Numbered from the stretch's first letter, positions 1 to 7,503 are shown. The stretch: DNA of 9,459 bases from UBA1151 sp963579925 (GCA_963579925.1 CAUZJA010000104.1:1-9459), one strand, 5' to 3'. The notes: generated from the letters alone by a model not told the origin. Translations and numbers: made by a program.

Positions 1-761
1 GGCACCGGTGTCGCAGTAGGCAACGGCGTCTCGGTTGGCGTTGGAACCGGCACTGCTGTGGGTGTAGGAGCAAGTGCAACGGTCAGGTTAAAACCTGCAC
101 GCGTCTCGCCGGGGACAAAAGGAATAAGCTGGCTCGCCTTCTGCGTCCCAACAAAGAACTCTACGGGCTGTCCCTCAAACGACTCGAAGCCCGGATTTGC
201 GACCAGTGTGTACTGACCGTTTATGACGATCCCAAGTGGTGAAGTGTAGTTTCCGATCTTCAAATAAACGGGCACACCGTCTGGTGCCACTCCAGCGCCA
301 GCCAGAACGACGCCCTGATAGAACGCGGCCGCAGCCGACCTGGGTGTTGGGGTAGGGGTAGGTACGGGCAGTGAAGGGAAGTTCAGGTCAAGCACAAGAG
401 ACTTCGGGTAGCTTCGGTCCACAACGAATATAGGTTTCTGGTCTGCGACTATCTGACCTTCCAGAATGAACTCAATCTCGAGGCCAACCGCTTCCGTTGA
501 TGGACCAACGGTCAAACCGGCGTAGCGCCCGTTGCTGAGGTCCTCACCGATCGTAACAATTTCTGACTCAAACACGTCCGACACTCGGGCTTGAATGGTC
601 AGGCCATCTGGGGCCCGTTCTCCTGCGATGGTTACATCGCCCTGATAAATAACAAGACTCATAGACGGTGGAGCCTGGGCGGTTGTCTCACTCTGATCAA
701 ACGAGAACAGCGCGATGACCACGATTGCGGCCGTCACAGCTATTAGACGTACAAGTTTCAT
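1..761 (-). CDS. Secreted protein with two tandem beta-rich domains and Thr-Pro linkers (3' end beyond window)
   Basis: The frame stays open from an ATG at 761 to the window edge, about 253 codons, so the C-terminus is missing. An N-terminal signal peptide is visible: MKLVR, a hydrophobic run to about residue 20, and a likely cleavage after the AQA near residue 31. Two homologous domains follow, at about residues 36-128 and 147-230. They share a YQG..(V)..AG..APDG start, an NGxY core and an E(A/G)..(V/I)EF segment, so they look like an internal duplication of an Ig/carboxypeptidase-regulatory-like fold. They are joined by PTPTPTP, and a second Thr-Pro stretch (APTPTAVPVPTPTETP) begins near residue 232, as in extended cell-surface proteins. 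An AAGGGG SD at 773-778 lies 11 nt before the start. The gene sits 93 nt after the surface-protein gene, with a hairpin between. The exact family is not recognised; a surface or secreted role is inferred from the signal peptide and linkers. Confidence 0.8.
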   Translation of the reverse strand, partial: MKLVRLIAVTAAIVVIALFSFDQSETTAQAPPSMSLVIYQGDVTIAGERAPDGLTIQARVSDVFESEIVTIGEDLSNGRYAGLTVGPSTEAVGLEIEFILEGQIVADQKPIFVVDRSYPKSLVLDLNFPSLPVPTPTPTPRSAAAAFYQGVVLAGAGVAPDGVPVYLKIGNYTSPLGIVINGQYTLVANPGFESFEGQPVEFFVGTQKASQLIPFVPGETRAGFNLTVALAPTPTAVPVPTPTETPLPTATPV

Positions 762-786
762 CAGAAAGAAATCCCCTTACAAGAGA

Positions 787-818
787 ACACCCCCTCCCCG
801 CGTTTGGGGAGGGGGTGT
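787..818 (-). terminator. Perfect 13-bp G/C-rich hairpin after the surface-protein gene
   Basis: The arms 787-799 (ACACCCCCTCCCC) and 806-818 are exact reverse complements around a 6-nt loop. Read on the minus strand, the hairpin starts 36 nt after the stop codon of the 866-residue protein and is followed by TCTCTTGT, which is only a weak U-tract. It fits an intrinsic terminator, possibly a leaky one. Only about 25 nt separate it from the next start codon, so no separate promoter fits after it. Confidence 0.7.
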
Positions 819-854
819 CCGTTATTGCCTTTTGGCAGGAACAATCAAACCGTG

Positions 855-3455
855 TTACGGAGTGATTGTTCCAGCTTTGGTGGCGAAGACCCAGAGGCCA
901 TCACCAACAAATACCGAATCCGTTGCGATCACCGAAGTAAAGGCACCGGTCAGAGCGTCGTAGCCGTAGATCTTCGAGACCTCTACGCCGTTCAAGTAAA
1001 CGTCAGCTGATGCAACTGCGGCACCATCTACGATGGCTCCACTGACATCAATTACACCAATCAGGTTCCAACCTACAGCGACCGAAATCGTTGGAGGCAG
1101 AGTGGCTGCAGGAATTGAAGGGATTGCAACCTTGATCGGGTCGAACGAGCTTGTGTTTACCCAGATTCCCTGAGTCCCATCGAGTGTCTTCAGGCTACCA
1201 GTCAACTGACCGCTAACAGCATCACGGACCGAAGTCTGGAAGCTGCCAGAAGCTGCATCGTAGGTAATAACTGTCGTTACGTCGCTGTCAGTAATAACAG
1301 CATTGATGGAACCGTCAGCAGGTACACCTGGCAGGGACACGAGGTTCCAGCCAGCGATCAGAGCAAGACTGAAGTCATCGCGCTCGTCAATCGTGAACTT
1401 CGCCGAGTCATCATCACTGTCATTATCCGCAGCATCTGTTGCGGAAACTGTGATGGTGTGAGCGGCAAGGGTAAGTGCAGCTGCGCCACCCGGGAAACTC
1501 CCCGGTGAGAGGACGAACAACTTGTTATCCGCCGTGCTTGCGTTCAATGCGGCCAAAATGTCTACCGCAGTTCCGCTGCCAGTTGCAAACGTTGCGGCTG
1601 TAAGGGTTACTGCCTCAGCGTACTGAACCTGAACAAACGGACTTGAATTCGTAATCGTTGCTCCGCCTGCAGGCGTGAACGTTGGCGACGCCAGAGCGGT
1701 GTCGACTTCGAATGTCACTGCAGCGGTAGCAGAAGCATCACTGCCACCGAGTGAGCCGGCGTTGCCAGCTGCGTCGGAACCGGTGATTTCAATTGCCTGG
1801 TCACCATCAGCGAGGAGGTCATCGGTCTCATCAACTTCGACTTCCCACGTATTGGTGCCAGTCACCTTGATGCCCGTAATTGAACGAGCAACCGTTGAAG
1901 TGCCAACGCCTGTTGGCGTGTGGATCTGGATCACAGGCACGTTGCCCTGAATAGGCTCGTCAGACGTGATCGTTAAGTCAACGGTATTTTTCGTCAGAGA
2001 CACGCTCAGCGTCGCCGTGAAGGTCGGCGCAAGACTGTCTACTGCTGTAGCAGCGTCCACTGAGGACGTGTTCCCAGCTGAGTCACCCAGAGCAGAAACT
2101 ACCGTAACGGATGGAGTTGCATCTGGATCAAGAGCACCGGCTAATGTGAGTTGCACCGTGTTCTTGGCGTCGCTGAATACCTGCGCTGATACCGGCGTAA
2201 TACCGGCCACGAGGAAGTCAGATTCCGAAACCGTCGATGCATCAAGGTCCTCGTCAAAGACGACAACCACTGATGTTGGGTCGTCGGCGGTGTCATCAAA
2301 AGTCTTTGTAACAGCGTCCCAGACCGTACCTACTGTTGCAGACACGATATTCGGCGCAACACGGTCAAGATTCAGCGTGTTGTCCTGATCGCCTGTTGTG
2401 TCGGCGTCAGAGTCTGTTTGACCTGCGTTGCCCGCAATGTCAGAAACCGTCACATTCCAGCTAACTATTGTTTGCTGAGGTGAGTCAGTCGAATCTAGCA
2501 GGTTCGCTGCTGGTGTGAATTCCGCGGTGATAATCCCACCTGAAGCGGTGATGTCATCTGCGGCAAAATTACCAACGCCGCTACCAGTCGCCCCGCCAAC
2601 GTTAGACACAATATTGAAGGAGATCGTGTCCTGGTCAACACCAGATTCGTTGTCCGTAATTTGTACGGTGAATGTAGGCTTCCGCTTCTGCGTCTTCAAC
2701 GTGTCGGCGGGACCAGTTACGTCAACCGTCGGCCCGGTTGTCTCAACCGTCGCCGAATCGGTCACGGTGACCGAAGTACCTGACACGGGACTATCGTCTT
2801 TAAATGACGCCGTGATCGTGTCCTGGTCAAGGTTAGCAAGCTTGAGCGTTGACGTACTTGTAGTTGCGGCGAGAGTCACTGTTACAGCGAACTCACCACC
2901 ACTACCAGCGCTCGTCTCCGTCAGGGTCAAGATGATTCCAGTGGAATCCTGAGTGCTACTAATTGTCACGCCGGTGGTGATCTGCTGTATCGTGTCGATA
3001 TCGTACGCGATTGTCAGGAGATCGTCGGTACCACCTGTGAGGGTGCCGATCAACGCAATAAACACACCGCCAGTTGGCGAGTTGTTCTGCACCACCGCAA
3101 AATCAATATCTCGGGTGGATGTCGAAACCCCAACATCGTAAATGGCAAAGTCTGACGAGTCGATTACACCATCGCCATTCGAATCGGCAAGATTGTCATC
3201 CAAATCGAAGAATTGCGTCACACCGCCCGCGGCGGTGAACGTAAAGTTTGTGGTTGCAGCCGTTGACGTATCGCGGTCAGCATCCTGAACCGTGACCTTT
3301 ACCGCGCCAGTCGCGGTGTACCACGATTTATCAAGGCTGATCGTGGCGTTAACATCGGCTCGAACATCATTGCCCGTACCGATCAAACCGGCCACTGCCA
3401 CTACTACCAGCGCTAAGGCTGCTAGAGCGGTTACCAATTTCGCTGATAGTTTCAC
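855..3455 (-). CDS. Large secreted Ig-like repeat surface protein with EF-hand-like loop and duplicated C-terminal GWNL module
   Basis: This is an 866-residue protein with a GTG start at 3455, chosen because AGGGGG lies 9 nt upstream. Residues 1-34 form a signal peptide (MKLSAK, an Ala/Leu/Val-rich core, a possible cut after VRA). Residues 91-102, DSNGDGVIDSSD, match the spacing of an EF-hand or dockerin calcium loop. About residues 240-690 hold several Ig-like beta-sandwich units rich in Thr, Val and Asp, with recurrent D(I/A)AGNAG motifs near 339 and 561. The unit at about 366-475 (VVVFDEDLDAST...DFLVAG) resembles the SbsA-type Ig-like domains of S-layer proteins. Residues about 699-785 and 790-866 are two copies of one module: GWNLVSLPG/GWNLIG, then TYDAASGSF/GYDALTGAF, then GIWVNTS/GLWVFAT. 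It is highly acidic with almost no Cys. A surface-layer, adhesion or cell-envelope role is inferred; no catalytic motif was seen. It probably leads a unit with the downstream Thr-Pro-linker protein. Confidence 0.85.
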   Translation of the reverse strand: MKLSAKLVTALAALALVVVAVAGLIGTGNDVRADVNATISLDKSWYTATGAVKVTVQDADRDTSTAATTNFTFTAAGGVTQFFDLDDNLADSNGDGVIDSSDFAIYDVGVSTSTRDIDFAVVQNNSPTGGVFIALIGTLTGGTDDLLTIAYDIDTIQQITTGVTISSTQDSTGIILTLTETSAGSGGEFAVTVTLAATTSTSTLKLANLDQDTITASFKDDSPVSGTSVTVTDSATVETTGPTVDVTGPADTLKTQKRKPTFTVQITDNESGVDQDTISFNIVSNVGGATGSGVGNFAADDITASGGIITAEFTPAANLLDSTDSPQQTIVSWNVTVSDIAGNAGQTDSDADTTGDQDNTLNLDRVAPNIVSATVGTVWDAVTKTFDDTADDPTSVVVVFDEDLDASTVSESDFLVAGITPVSAQVFSDAKNTVQLTLAGALDPDATPSVTVVSALGDSAGNTSSVDAATAVDSLAPTFTATLSVSLTKNTVDLTITSDEPIQGNVPVIQIHTPTGVGTSTVARSITGIKVTGTNTWEVEVDETDDLLADGDQAIEITGSDAAGNAGSLGGSDASATAAVTFEVDTALASPTFTPAGGATITNSSPFVQVQYAEAVTLTAATFATGSGTAVDILAALNASTADNKLFVLSPGSFPGGAAALTLAAHTITVSATDAADNDSDDDSAKFTIDERDDFSLALIAGWNLVSLPGVPADGSINAVITDSDVTTVITYDAASGSFQTSVRDAVSGQLTGSLKTLDGTQGIWVNTSSFDPIKVAIPSIPAATLPPTISVAVGWNLIGVIDVSGAIVDGAAVASADVYLNGVEVSKIYGYDALTGAFTSVIATDSVFVGDGLWVFATKAGTITP

Positions 3456-3651
3456 AGCGTCAGTCCCCCTATTACTGGGCTCCTGTATTCGGTCCCACTG
3501 GCGCCGGGAACGCCCCTTTGCCTATAGCAGTGGTCCGACCAGAGTCTCTATATATGTGTACCGGAGTTAGGAAACTACCGATACAAATTTACCTTGGTTA
3601 GAACCAAACCAAAGAAACGACACAAAGTGCATCACGCTTCCGTTTGGATTC

Positions 3652-3714
3652 GCAAACGTGAGAATTTTTGCATTCCACCCGACTGCTGTCAAGCGAACTT
3701 TTACCCACGTTTGC
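3652..3714. repeat. 9-bp inverted repeat pair around promoter B, plus a third half-site
   Basis: GCAAACGTG (3652-3660) and CACGTTTGC (3706-3714) are exact reverse complements with 45 nt between them. A further CGTTTG at 3641-3646 forms a tight inverted pair with CAAACG at 3653-3658, spaced 6 nt. Three copies of the same hexamer within 75 bp of non-coding DNA suggest a regulator-binding array. Confidence 0.45.
3664..3692 (-). promoter_or_regulatory. Candidate promoter B for the surface-protein gene, flanked by an inverted repeat
   Basis: TTGACA (3692-3687 on the minus strand) stands 17 nt before AAAAAT (3669-3664), giving a leader of about 200 nt. A perfect 9-bp inverted repeat brackets it: CACGTTTGC at 3706-3714 upstream of the -35, and GCAAACGTG at 3652-3660 at the expected start of transcription. 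That placement would suit a repressor or looping site, but the role is inferred. Confidence 0.45.
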
Positions 3715-3806
3715 ACTCCTTTTCAGAATGCGACCAAACCGGTTTTACCCGGCTCCGTGATCTGTATCGTTCCCCGGATGCCCGGTTCACGCCTTCAGTT
3801 GCAACA

Positions 3807-3836
3807 ATCGTAGTTGTCACCGCGAAACAGTGTCAA
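3807..3836 (-). promoter_or_regulatory. Candidate promoter A for the surface-protein gene
   Basis: A consensus -35, TTGACA (3836-3831 on the minus strand), is followed after 18 nt by TACGAT (3812-3807), which matches 4 of 6 positions of TATAAT. It begins about 60 nt after the rho stop and would give a leader of roughly 345 nt. This is a sequence match only. Confidence 0.4.
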
Positions 3837-3894
3837 TGGATTTTATTACCCATGTATTACCACTTCGCGCCTACAAAATTTGGTTTTACGATTG

Positions 3895-5376
3895 CTACGC
3901 TGTGGTAGCAGCCGCTTCTGGCTTCATTAATGAGGCCAAGAACTCTTCATTGGTCTGGGTCTTAGACAATCTCTCAATCACCCGCTCCGTGCCTTCTTCA
4001 GGCTTTCCAGAGTCGTTAGAGATGATCGATACCATTCGTCGAAGCAACCAGACTTGTCGCAGCTCTATCTCACTTAGAAGAAGTTCTTCACGTCGAGTAC
4101 CACTGCGCTGAATATCGATTGCAGGGTAGATCCTGCGTTCAGCCAGCGCCCTATTAAGGTGGAGCTCCATGTTTCCGGTGCCCTTGAACTCCTCGTAAAT
4201 GAGATCATCCAGTCGGCTACCGGTGTCGATCAGGCAGGTTGCGATGATCGTGAGACTGCCATCCGTTTCAACATTCCGGGCAGCGCCAAAGAATCTCTTA
4301 GGCGGATACAACGCGTTGGGGTCCATACCACCAGAAAGCGTCTTTCCTGAGCTTGGGACTGCAATGTTGTAGGCCCTGGCAAGCCGGGTCAAACTATCCA
4401 CAAGGATGACCACGTCCAAACCAGACTCCACAAGCCTCTTGGCTCTGTCCAGTGCAACTTCGGCGGCTCGGCAGTGATCCTCTACTGGTTCGTCAAATGT
4501 AGAGCTGAACACTTCGCCATCAATGGAGCGCCGCATGTCCGTGACTTCTTCAGGCCGCTCACCAATGAGTGCAACAAGTAGATGTACGTGAGGCTGGTTG
4601 GCTGCGATGCCGTCGGCTATCTGCTGCAACAGAATTGTCTTCCCGGCTTTGGGTGGGGAAACAATCAGTGCTCGCTGGCCTTTGCCAACTGGAGCGACCA
4701 TATCGATGAGCCTGGTCGAGTACAACTTAGGCGTTGTGGTGAGTTTGTACCGCTCTTCAGGAAAAAGCGGAGTCATGTCTTCAAATCGCGGCCGCTGGCG
4801 CGCTTCTTCCGGACTCTGGCCGTTTACTACTTCGATTCGAAGGAGGCCGTAGTAGCGCTCATTTTCCTTTGGAGCCTGGACCTGACCAGCTACCAGGTCA
4901 CCTGTTCGAAGATTGAATCTCCGGACCTGTGACTGCGCAACGTAGATCTCCTGCGCTCCGGCCCCTCGCGTGCCACTTGGCTGGCGCAGGAATCCGTATC
5001 CATCATTCATAACGTCAAGGATGCCGGCACCAAGAAGAAGTTCATTCTCCTCAGCGGCAAGGGTAAGTAACTCTAGTATCAACTCAGTACGACGCGCTGG
5101 AATCCCGTTCTTGAGATTCTTCTTCAGTGCCATCTTCCTGAGTTCATCAGTTGTCCTGGCTCCAAGATCACCAAGTTGAGACTTCATCTCCTCTTCGGTG
5201 AGCTCCGGCAAGATTGGTGCGCCGTTTGCGACATCGCCGCCTTGGCTTCCGCCGCTTCCGTCTCTGCGATTGTTTGAACTACGTCGCCTACGATTTCCGC
5301 TTGAGCGGCTTCTGTTTCGAGGCTGTTGTGTGGTTGCCAGCTGGGAATCCTCCAGATGCTGTATCTGCGCGCACAT
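3895..5376 (-). CDS. rho: Transcription termination factor Rho
   Basis: Rho is a hexameric RNA-dependent ATPase/helicase that releases RNA polymerase at Rho-dependent terminators. The ATG at 5376 gives 493 residues and has AGGGAAAGGG directly before it. A TTG at 5403 would add nine residues but has no SD. Seen in order: an Arg/Ser/Asn-rich, disordered N-terminal extension (about 15-50); the Rho N-terminal helical domain with TTDELRKMALKKNLKNG (about 75-91); the cold-shock-like RNA-binding domain with GILDVMNDGYGFLR (118-131); Walker A SPPKAGKT (240-247); Walker B VVILVDSLTRLARAYN (about 322-337); the Q-loop SSGKTLSGG (342-350); and RSGTRREE (424-431). All core motifs are intact. Length and basic N-terminal tail fit Gram-positive, Actinobacterial and Chloroflexota-type Rho better than the ~419-residue E. 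coli form. It follows pyrG on the same strand after a 377-nt gap and appears to have its own promoter. No rpmE follows it here. Confidence 0.97.
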   Translation of the reverse strand: MCAQIQHLEDSQLATTQQPRNRSRSSGNRRRRSSNNRRDGSGGSQGGDVANGAPILPELTEEEMKSQLGDLGARTTDELRKMALKKNLKNGIPARRTELILELLTLAAEENELLLGAGILDVMNDGYGFLRQPSGTRGAGAQEIYVAQSQVRRFNLRTGDLVAGQVQAPKENERYYGLLRIEVVNGQSPEEARQRPRFEDMTPLFPEERYKLTTTPKLYSTRLIDMVAPVGKGQRALIVSPPKAGKTILLQQIADGIAANQPHVHLLVALIGERPEEVTDMRRSIDGEVFSSTFDEPVEDHCRAAEVALDRAKRLVESGLDVVILVDSLTRLARAYNIAVPSSGKTLSGGMDPNALYPPKRFFGAARNVETDGSLTIIATCLIDTGSRLDDLIYEEFKGTGNMELHLNRALAERRIYPAIDIQRSGTRREELLLSEIELRQVWLLRRMVSIISNDSGKPEEGTERVIERLSKTQTNEEFLASLMKPEAAATTA

Positions 5377-5425
5377 CCCTTTCCCTGCCTGGTCATCAGG
5401 CAAAACAGGACTGGAGTGGCTACTT

Positions 5426-5698
5426 TTATATTGAAGTCGAGTTTGGGGTTTTTAGGGAATGGCTGTGGGTCTCTACTTTGACCAAGACATTGTTTGCGAC
5501 CGATTTGGTGCAGCGAGTGTCTGCTGCACCGGTGCGGTAATTGAAGCCGCTTATGTGCTCCGGGCTGTTGCCAGCCTCCCTGGGATTTCGCGCTGTTCTG
5601 CCAAAGATAGCCTGAGGGCCAAAAGAGAACCAACTGCGGAAGTGAAGAAGGGGGTAGAAGCTCCGACGTGGAATCTTCTGATTGACCGGAGCAACCAT
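5426..5698 (-). CDS. Possible 90-residue leader ORF upstream of rho
   Basis: An ATG at 5698 is preceded by AGGAAA with an 8-nt spacer, just downstream of the extended -10 promoter. The frame runs 90 codons to a stop 49 nt before the rho ATG. The product starts MVAPVNQKIPRRSFYP, is rich in Arg, Ser and Asn, and matches no family I know. E. coli rho also has a leader peptide gene (rhoL) in an attenuated leader, so the arrangement is plausible, but this one is longer. The protein's composition is not clearly genuine and the frame could be a chance one; the main support is the SD/promoter pairing. Confidence 0.25.
   Translation of the reverse strand: MVAPVNQKIPRRSFYPLLHFRSWFSFGPQAIFGRTARNPREAGNSPEHISGFNYRTGAADTRCTKSVANNVLVKVETHSHSLKTPNSTSI
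5507..5530 (-). promoter_or_regulatory. Perfect 8-bp hairpin in the rho leader
   Basis: GGTGCAGC (5507-5514) and GCTGCACC (5523-5530) pair exactly around an 8-nt loop. The adjacent GCACCGGTGC palindrome (5526-5535) offers GGTGC as a competing partner for the same GCACC. No U-tract follows on the minus strand, so it is not an ordinary terminator. A role in leader folding or Rho autoregulation is inferred. Confidence 0.4.
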
Positions 5699-5706
5699 GA
5701 TGGTTG
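5692..5706. repeat. 15-bp palindrome at the leader-ORF start
   Basis: CAACCAT and ATGGTTG are exact reverse complements around a single central base. The element covers the leader-ORF start codon, about 20 nt downstream of the expected transcription start. It could be an operator-like site or coincidence. Confidence 0.3.
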
Positions 5707-5728
5707 TTTCCTGATCAGACCCGTATGA

Positions 5729-5737
5729 ATTATACCA
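5729..5737 (-). promoter_or_regulatory. Extended -10 promoter for rho
   Basis: The minus strand reads TGGTATAAT (5737-5729), a perfect TATAAT with the TGn extension. The -35 position (TTAGAT at a 17-nt spacing) is poor, as extended -10 promoters tolerate. It lies 17 nt beyond the pyrG stop codon, so rho would be transcribed separately with a leader of roughly 345 nt. A second TATAAA at 5425-5430 lacks a -35. Confidence 0.6.
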
Positions 5738-5753
5738 CACGATGCTGGCCGAT

Positions 5754-7478
5754 CTAACCTCGCCCATTCTCTGATGCGAGGTTAACCACTTCTGGCACCA
5801 CTTCTGTTAATGGCCCTTGCACCTCTTCTGGATGTGCCAAAGTCTCATCTCCAAGTTGCAACGGGGGCTGTCCACCCTCTCGTATTGTCTCTCTGGCAAC
5901 ATTAATGAACTCCCGGAATAACGGGTGAGGCCGATCTGGTCGAGAAAGGAACTCTGGGTGGAATTGAGAGCCAACCATAAAAGGGTGATCCAGAACTTCT
6001 GAGATCTCAACCAGTGAGCCATCAGGGGCGGCGCCACTGGCAATCAGCCCGGCCTCCTCTAAGCGAGGACGGTAGTCGTTGTTGAACTCATACCTGTGAC
6101 GGTGTCGCTCATCCACCACTTCCGCTCCGTAGGCTCGGGCCGCCACCGTCTCTTGCCGAAGTTGGCATGGGTAGACGCCCAATCGCATCGTGCCACCAGT
6201 GTCCACCAGATCCTCTTGACCCGGCAGATAGGCGATCACCGGCTCGGTCGAATCTGGATCAAACTCTGACGAGTGCGCTCCGGAGAGTCCCAGCACAGAG
6301 CGAGCGTACTCAATAACCATCACTTGCATGCCCAGACACAAACCAAGATACGGCACCTGACGAGTTCGAGCGTAATTGGCGGCGAGAATCATGCCTTCAA
6401 CGCCCCGCGGGCCAAATCCTCCCGGCACAACGATGCCAGAAACGTCTGCAAGGAGTTCCTCAGGGCCTTCCGTTTCGATTTGCTCTGACGCCACCCATTT
6501 GATCTCGATGTCTCGATCATGAAATATCCCGGCGTGCCGTAGCGCTTCGAGTACTGAGATATATGAGTCTGGAAGATCCACGTACTTGCCGACGAGCGCG
6601 ATCTTGACTGAAGGTTTTGGTGATCGAATCACGTCTGTCATCTCGGACCAGGCGGTCAGATTCGCGGGCTTACATTCGATGCCCAGGAATTCGACTATGT
6701 AGTCGCCAAGTTTCTGTTCTTCAAGGACCAGCGGCACGGCGTATACGGTGTCCAGCGTCTCCAGTCCCACTACTGCTTCAGATGGTACGTCACAGTAAAG
6801 CGAGATTTTCTCGCGCACTTCTGTAGTCACTTCATAGTCGCTCCGACACACGATTGCATCGGGCTGGATACCCATTGCCCGTAGTGCGTGAACGCTGTGC
6901 TGGGTAGGTTTTGTCTTCAGCTCCTTGGTGGCCCCTATATAAGGAAGCAGCGTCAGATGGACGTAGAAAGCATTTCCACGTCCCACGTCATTCCGCATCT
7001 GTCGGATGGCTTCCAGAAACGGCTGGCCTTCAATATCCCCAACCGTGCCGCCCACTTCAGCGACGATGACGTCTGCCTGAGACGTCTCCGCCAAGTCCAT
7101 GAGGTGCGCTTTGATCAGATTGGTAACGTGGGGAACAGTTTGAATAGTTCCGCCAAGGAAGTGCCCCGCCCGCTCTTTATCGATTACCTCTGTATAAACC
7201 TGACCGGCGGTGACGTTTGAGTACTTTGAGGTTTCAATATCGATAAACCGCTCATAGTGCCCTAGATCCAGATCTGTCTCCGCACCATCAGCGGTCACGA
7301 ATACTTCACCATGCTGATAGGGCGACATCGTTCCCGGGTCCACGTTCAAATATGGGTCCAACTTTGTGACCCCAATAGTCAGGCCACGGTTTTTAAGCAT
7401 CCGCCCGAGTGATGCAACAACAATCCCCTTGCCCAGGGAACTCACAACGCCACCGGTGACAAATATAAATTTGGTCAA
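5754..7478 (-). CDS. pyrG: CTP synthase
   Basis: CTP synthase converts UTP to CTP using ATP and glutamine, the last step of pyrimidine nucleotide synthesis. The chosen start is TTG at 7478: a strong GGGAGG SD (7485-7490) sits 6 nt before it, and the protein then begins (M)TKFIFVTGGVVSSLGKG, the usual CTP synthase N-terminus. An ATG-type extension to 7526 would add 16 residues without family support. The 574-residue product has the amidoligase domain (about 1-265) with the P-loop SSLGKG (13-18) and GGTVGDIEGQPF (about 143), then a class I glutamine amidotransferase domain with nucleophile Cys381 in GLCLGMQ and catalytic His507/Glu509 in QFHPEF. A non-conserved acidic tail of about 40 residues follows, making it a little longer than the ~545-residue E. 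coli enzyme. All key residues are present. It is transcribed away from the PEBP-like gene. Confidence 0.97.
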   Translation of the reverse strand: MTKFIFVTGGVVSSLGKGIVVASLGRMLKNRGLTIGVTKLDPYLNVDPGTMSPYQHGEVFVTADGAETDLDLGHYERFIDIETSKYSNVTAGQVYTEVIDKERAGHFLGGTIQTVPHVTNLIKAHLMDLAETSQADVIVAEVGGTVGDIEGQPFLEAIRQMRNDVGRGNAFYVHLTLLPYIGATKELKTKPTQHSVHALRAMGIQPDAIVCRSDYEVTTEVREKISLYCDVPSEAVVGLETLDTVYAVPLVLEEQKLGDYIVEFLGIECKPANLTAWSEMTDVIRSPKPSVKIALVGKYVDLPDSYISVLEALRHAGIFHDRDIEIKWVASEQIETEGPEELLADVSGIVVPGGFGPRGVEGMILAANYARTRQVPYLGLCLGMQVMVIEYARSVLGLSGAHSSEFDPDSTEPVIAYLPGQEDLVDTGGTMRLGVYPCQLRQETVAARAYGAEVVDERHRHRYEFNNDYRPRLEEAGLIASGAAPDGSLVEISEVLDHPFMVGSQFHPEFLSRPDRPHPLFREFINVARETIREGGQPPLQLGDETLAHPEEVQGPLTEVVPEVVNLASENGRG

Positions 7479-7484
7479 GAATTG

Positions 7485-7490
7485 CCTCCC
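7485..7490 (-). promoter_or_regulatory. Shine-Dalgarno site that fixes the TTG start of pyrG
   Basis: GGGAGG on the minus strand, 6 nt before the TTG at 7478. It is the only good SD near the family-consistent N-terminus. Confidence 0.75.
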
Positions 7491-7503
7491 GGCTGGTCGC
7501 CAT

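Larger units (their letters stand above)
3456..3894. other. 440-bp intergenic region between rho and the surface-protein gene
   Basis: No coding frame here is convincing: the ORFs present have no SD and no recognisable protein character. It is A/T-richer than the genes around it. It holds two minus-strand TTGACA promoter candidates and a set of short symmetric elements: CGTTTG/CAAACG copies at 3641, 3653 and 3708, TTGGTT-AG-AACCAA at 3594-3607, and the palindrome AAACCGGTTT at 3736-3745. I saw no G/C hairpin with a U-tract directly after the rho stop, so rho has no obvious intrinsic terminator. A TATATA stretch at 3549-3556 has no clear -35 partner. Confidence 0.6.

Noticed and set aside
1675..3141. 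Several open frames of 60-145 codons on the plus strand opposite the surface-protein gene
   Set aside because: They are antisense shadows of the repetitive Thr/Val-rich coding sequence, without SD sites or protein-like features of their own.
3888..3894. A terminator directly after rho
   Set aside because: The A/T-rich AAAACCAAATTTT sequence there has no stable G/C stem followed by a U-tract.
3594..3908. A 104-codon plus-strand frame in the rho-surface gene gap
   Set aside because: No SD, unlikely amino-acid make-up (His, Cys and Phe-rich without pattern), and it covers the promoter elements of the minus strand.
5377..5403. TTG start for rho at 5403
   Set aside because: No SD precedes it, whereas the ATG at 5376 has AGGGAAAGGG directly upstream.
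5184..5633. A 149-codon minus-strand frame overlapping the 5' end of rho
   Set aside because: It overlaps the well-supported rho N-terminus in another frame and has no recognisable features or SD.
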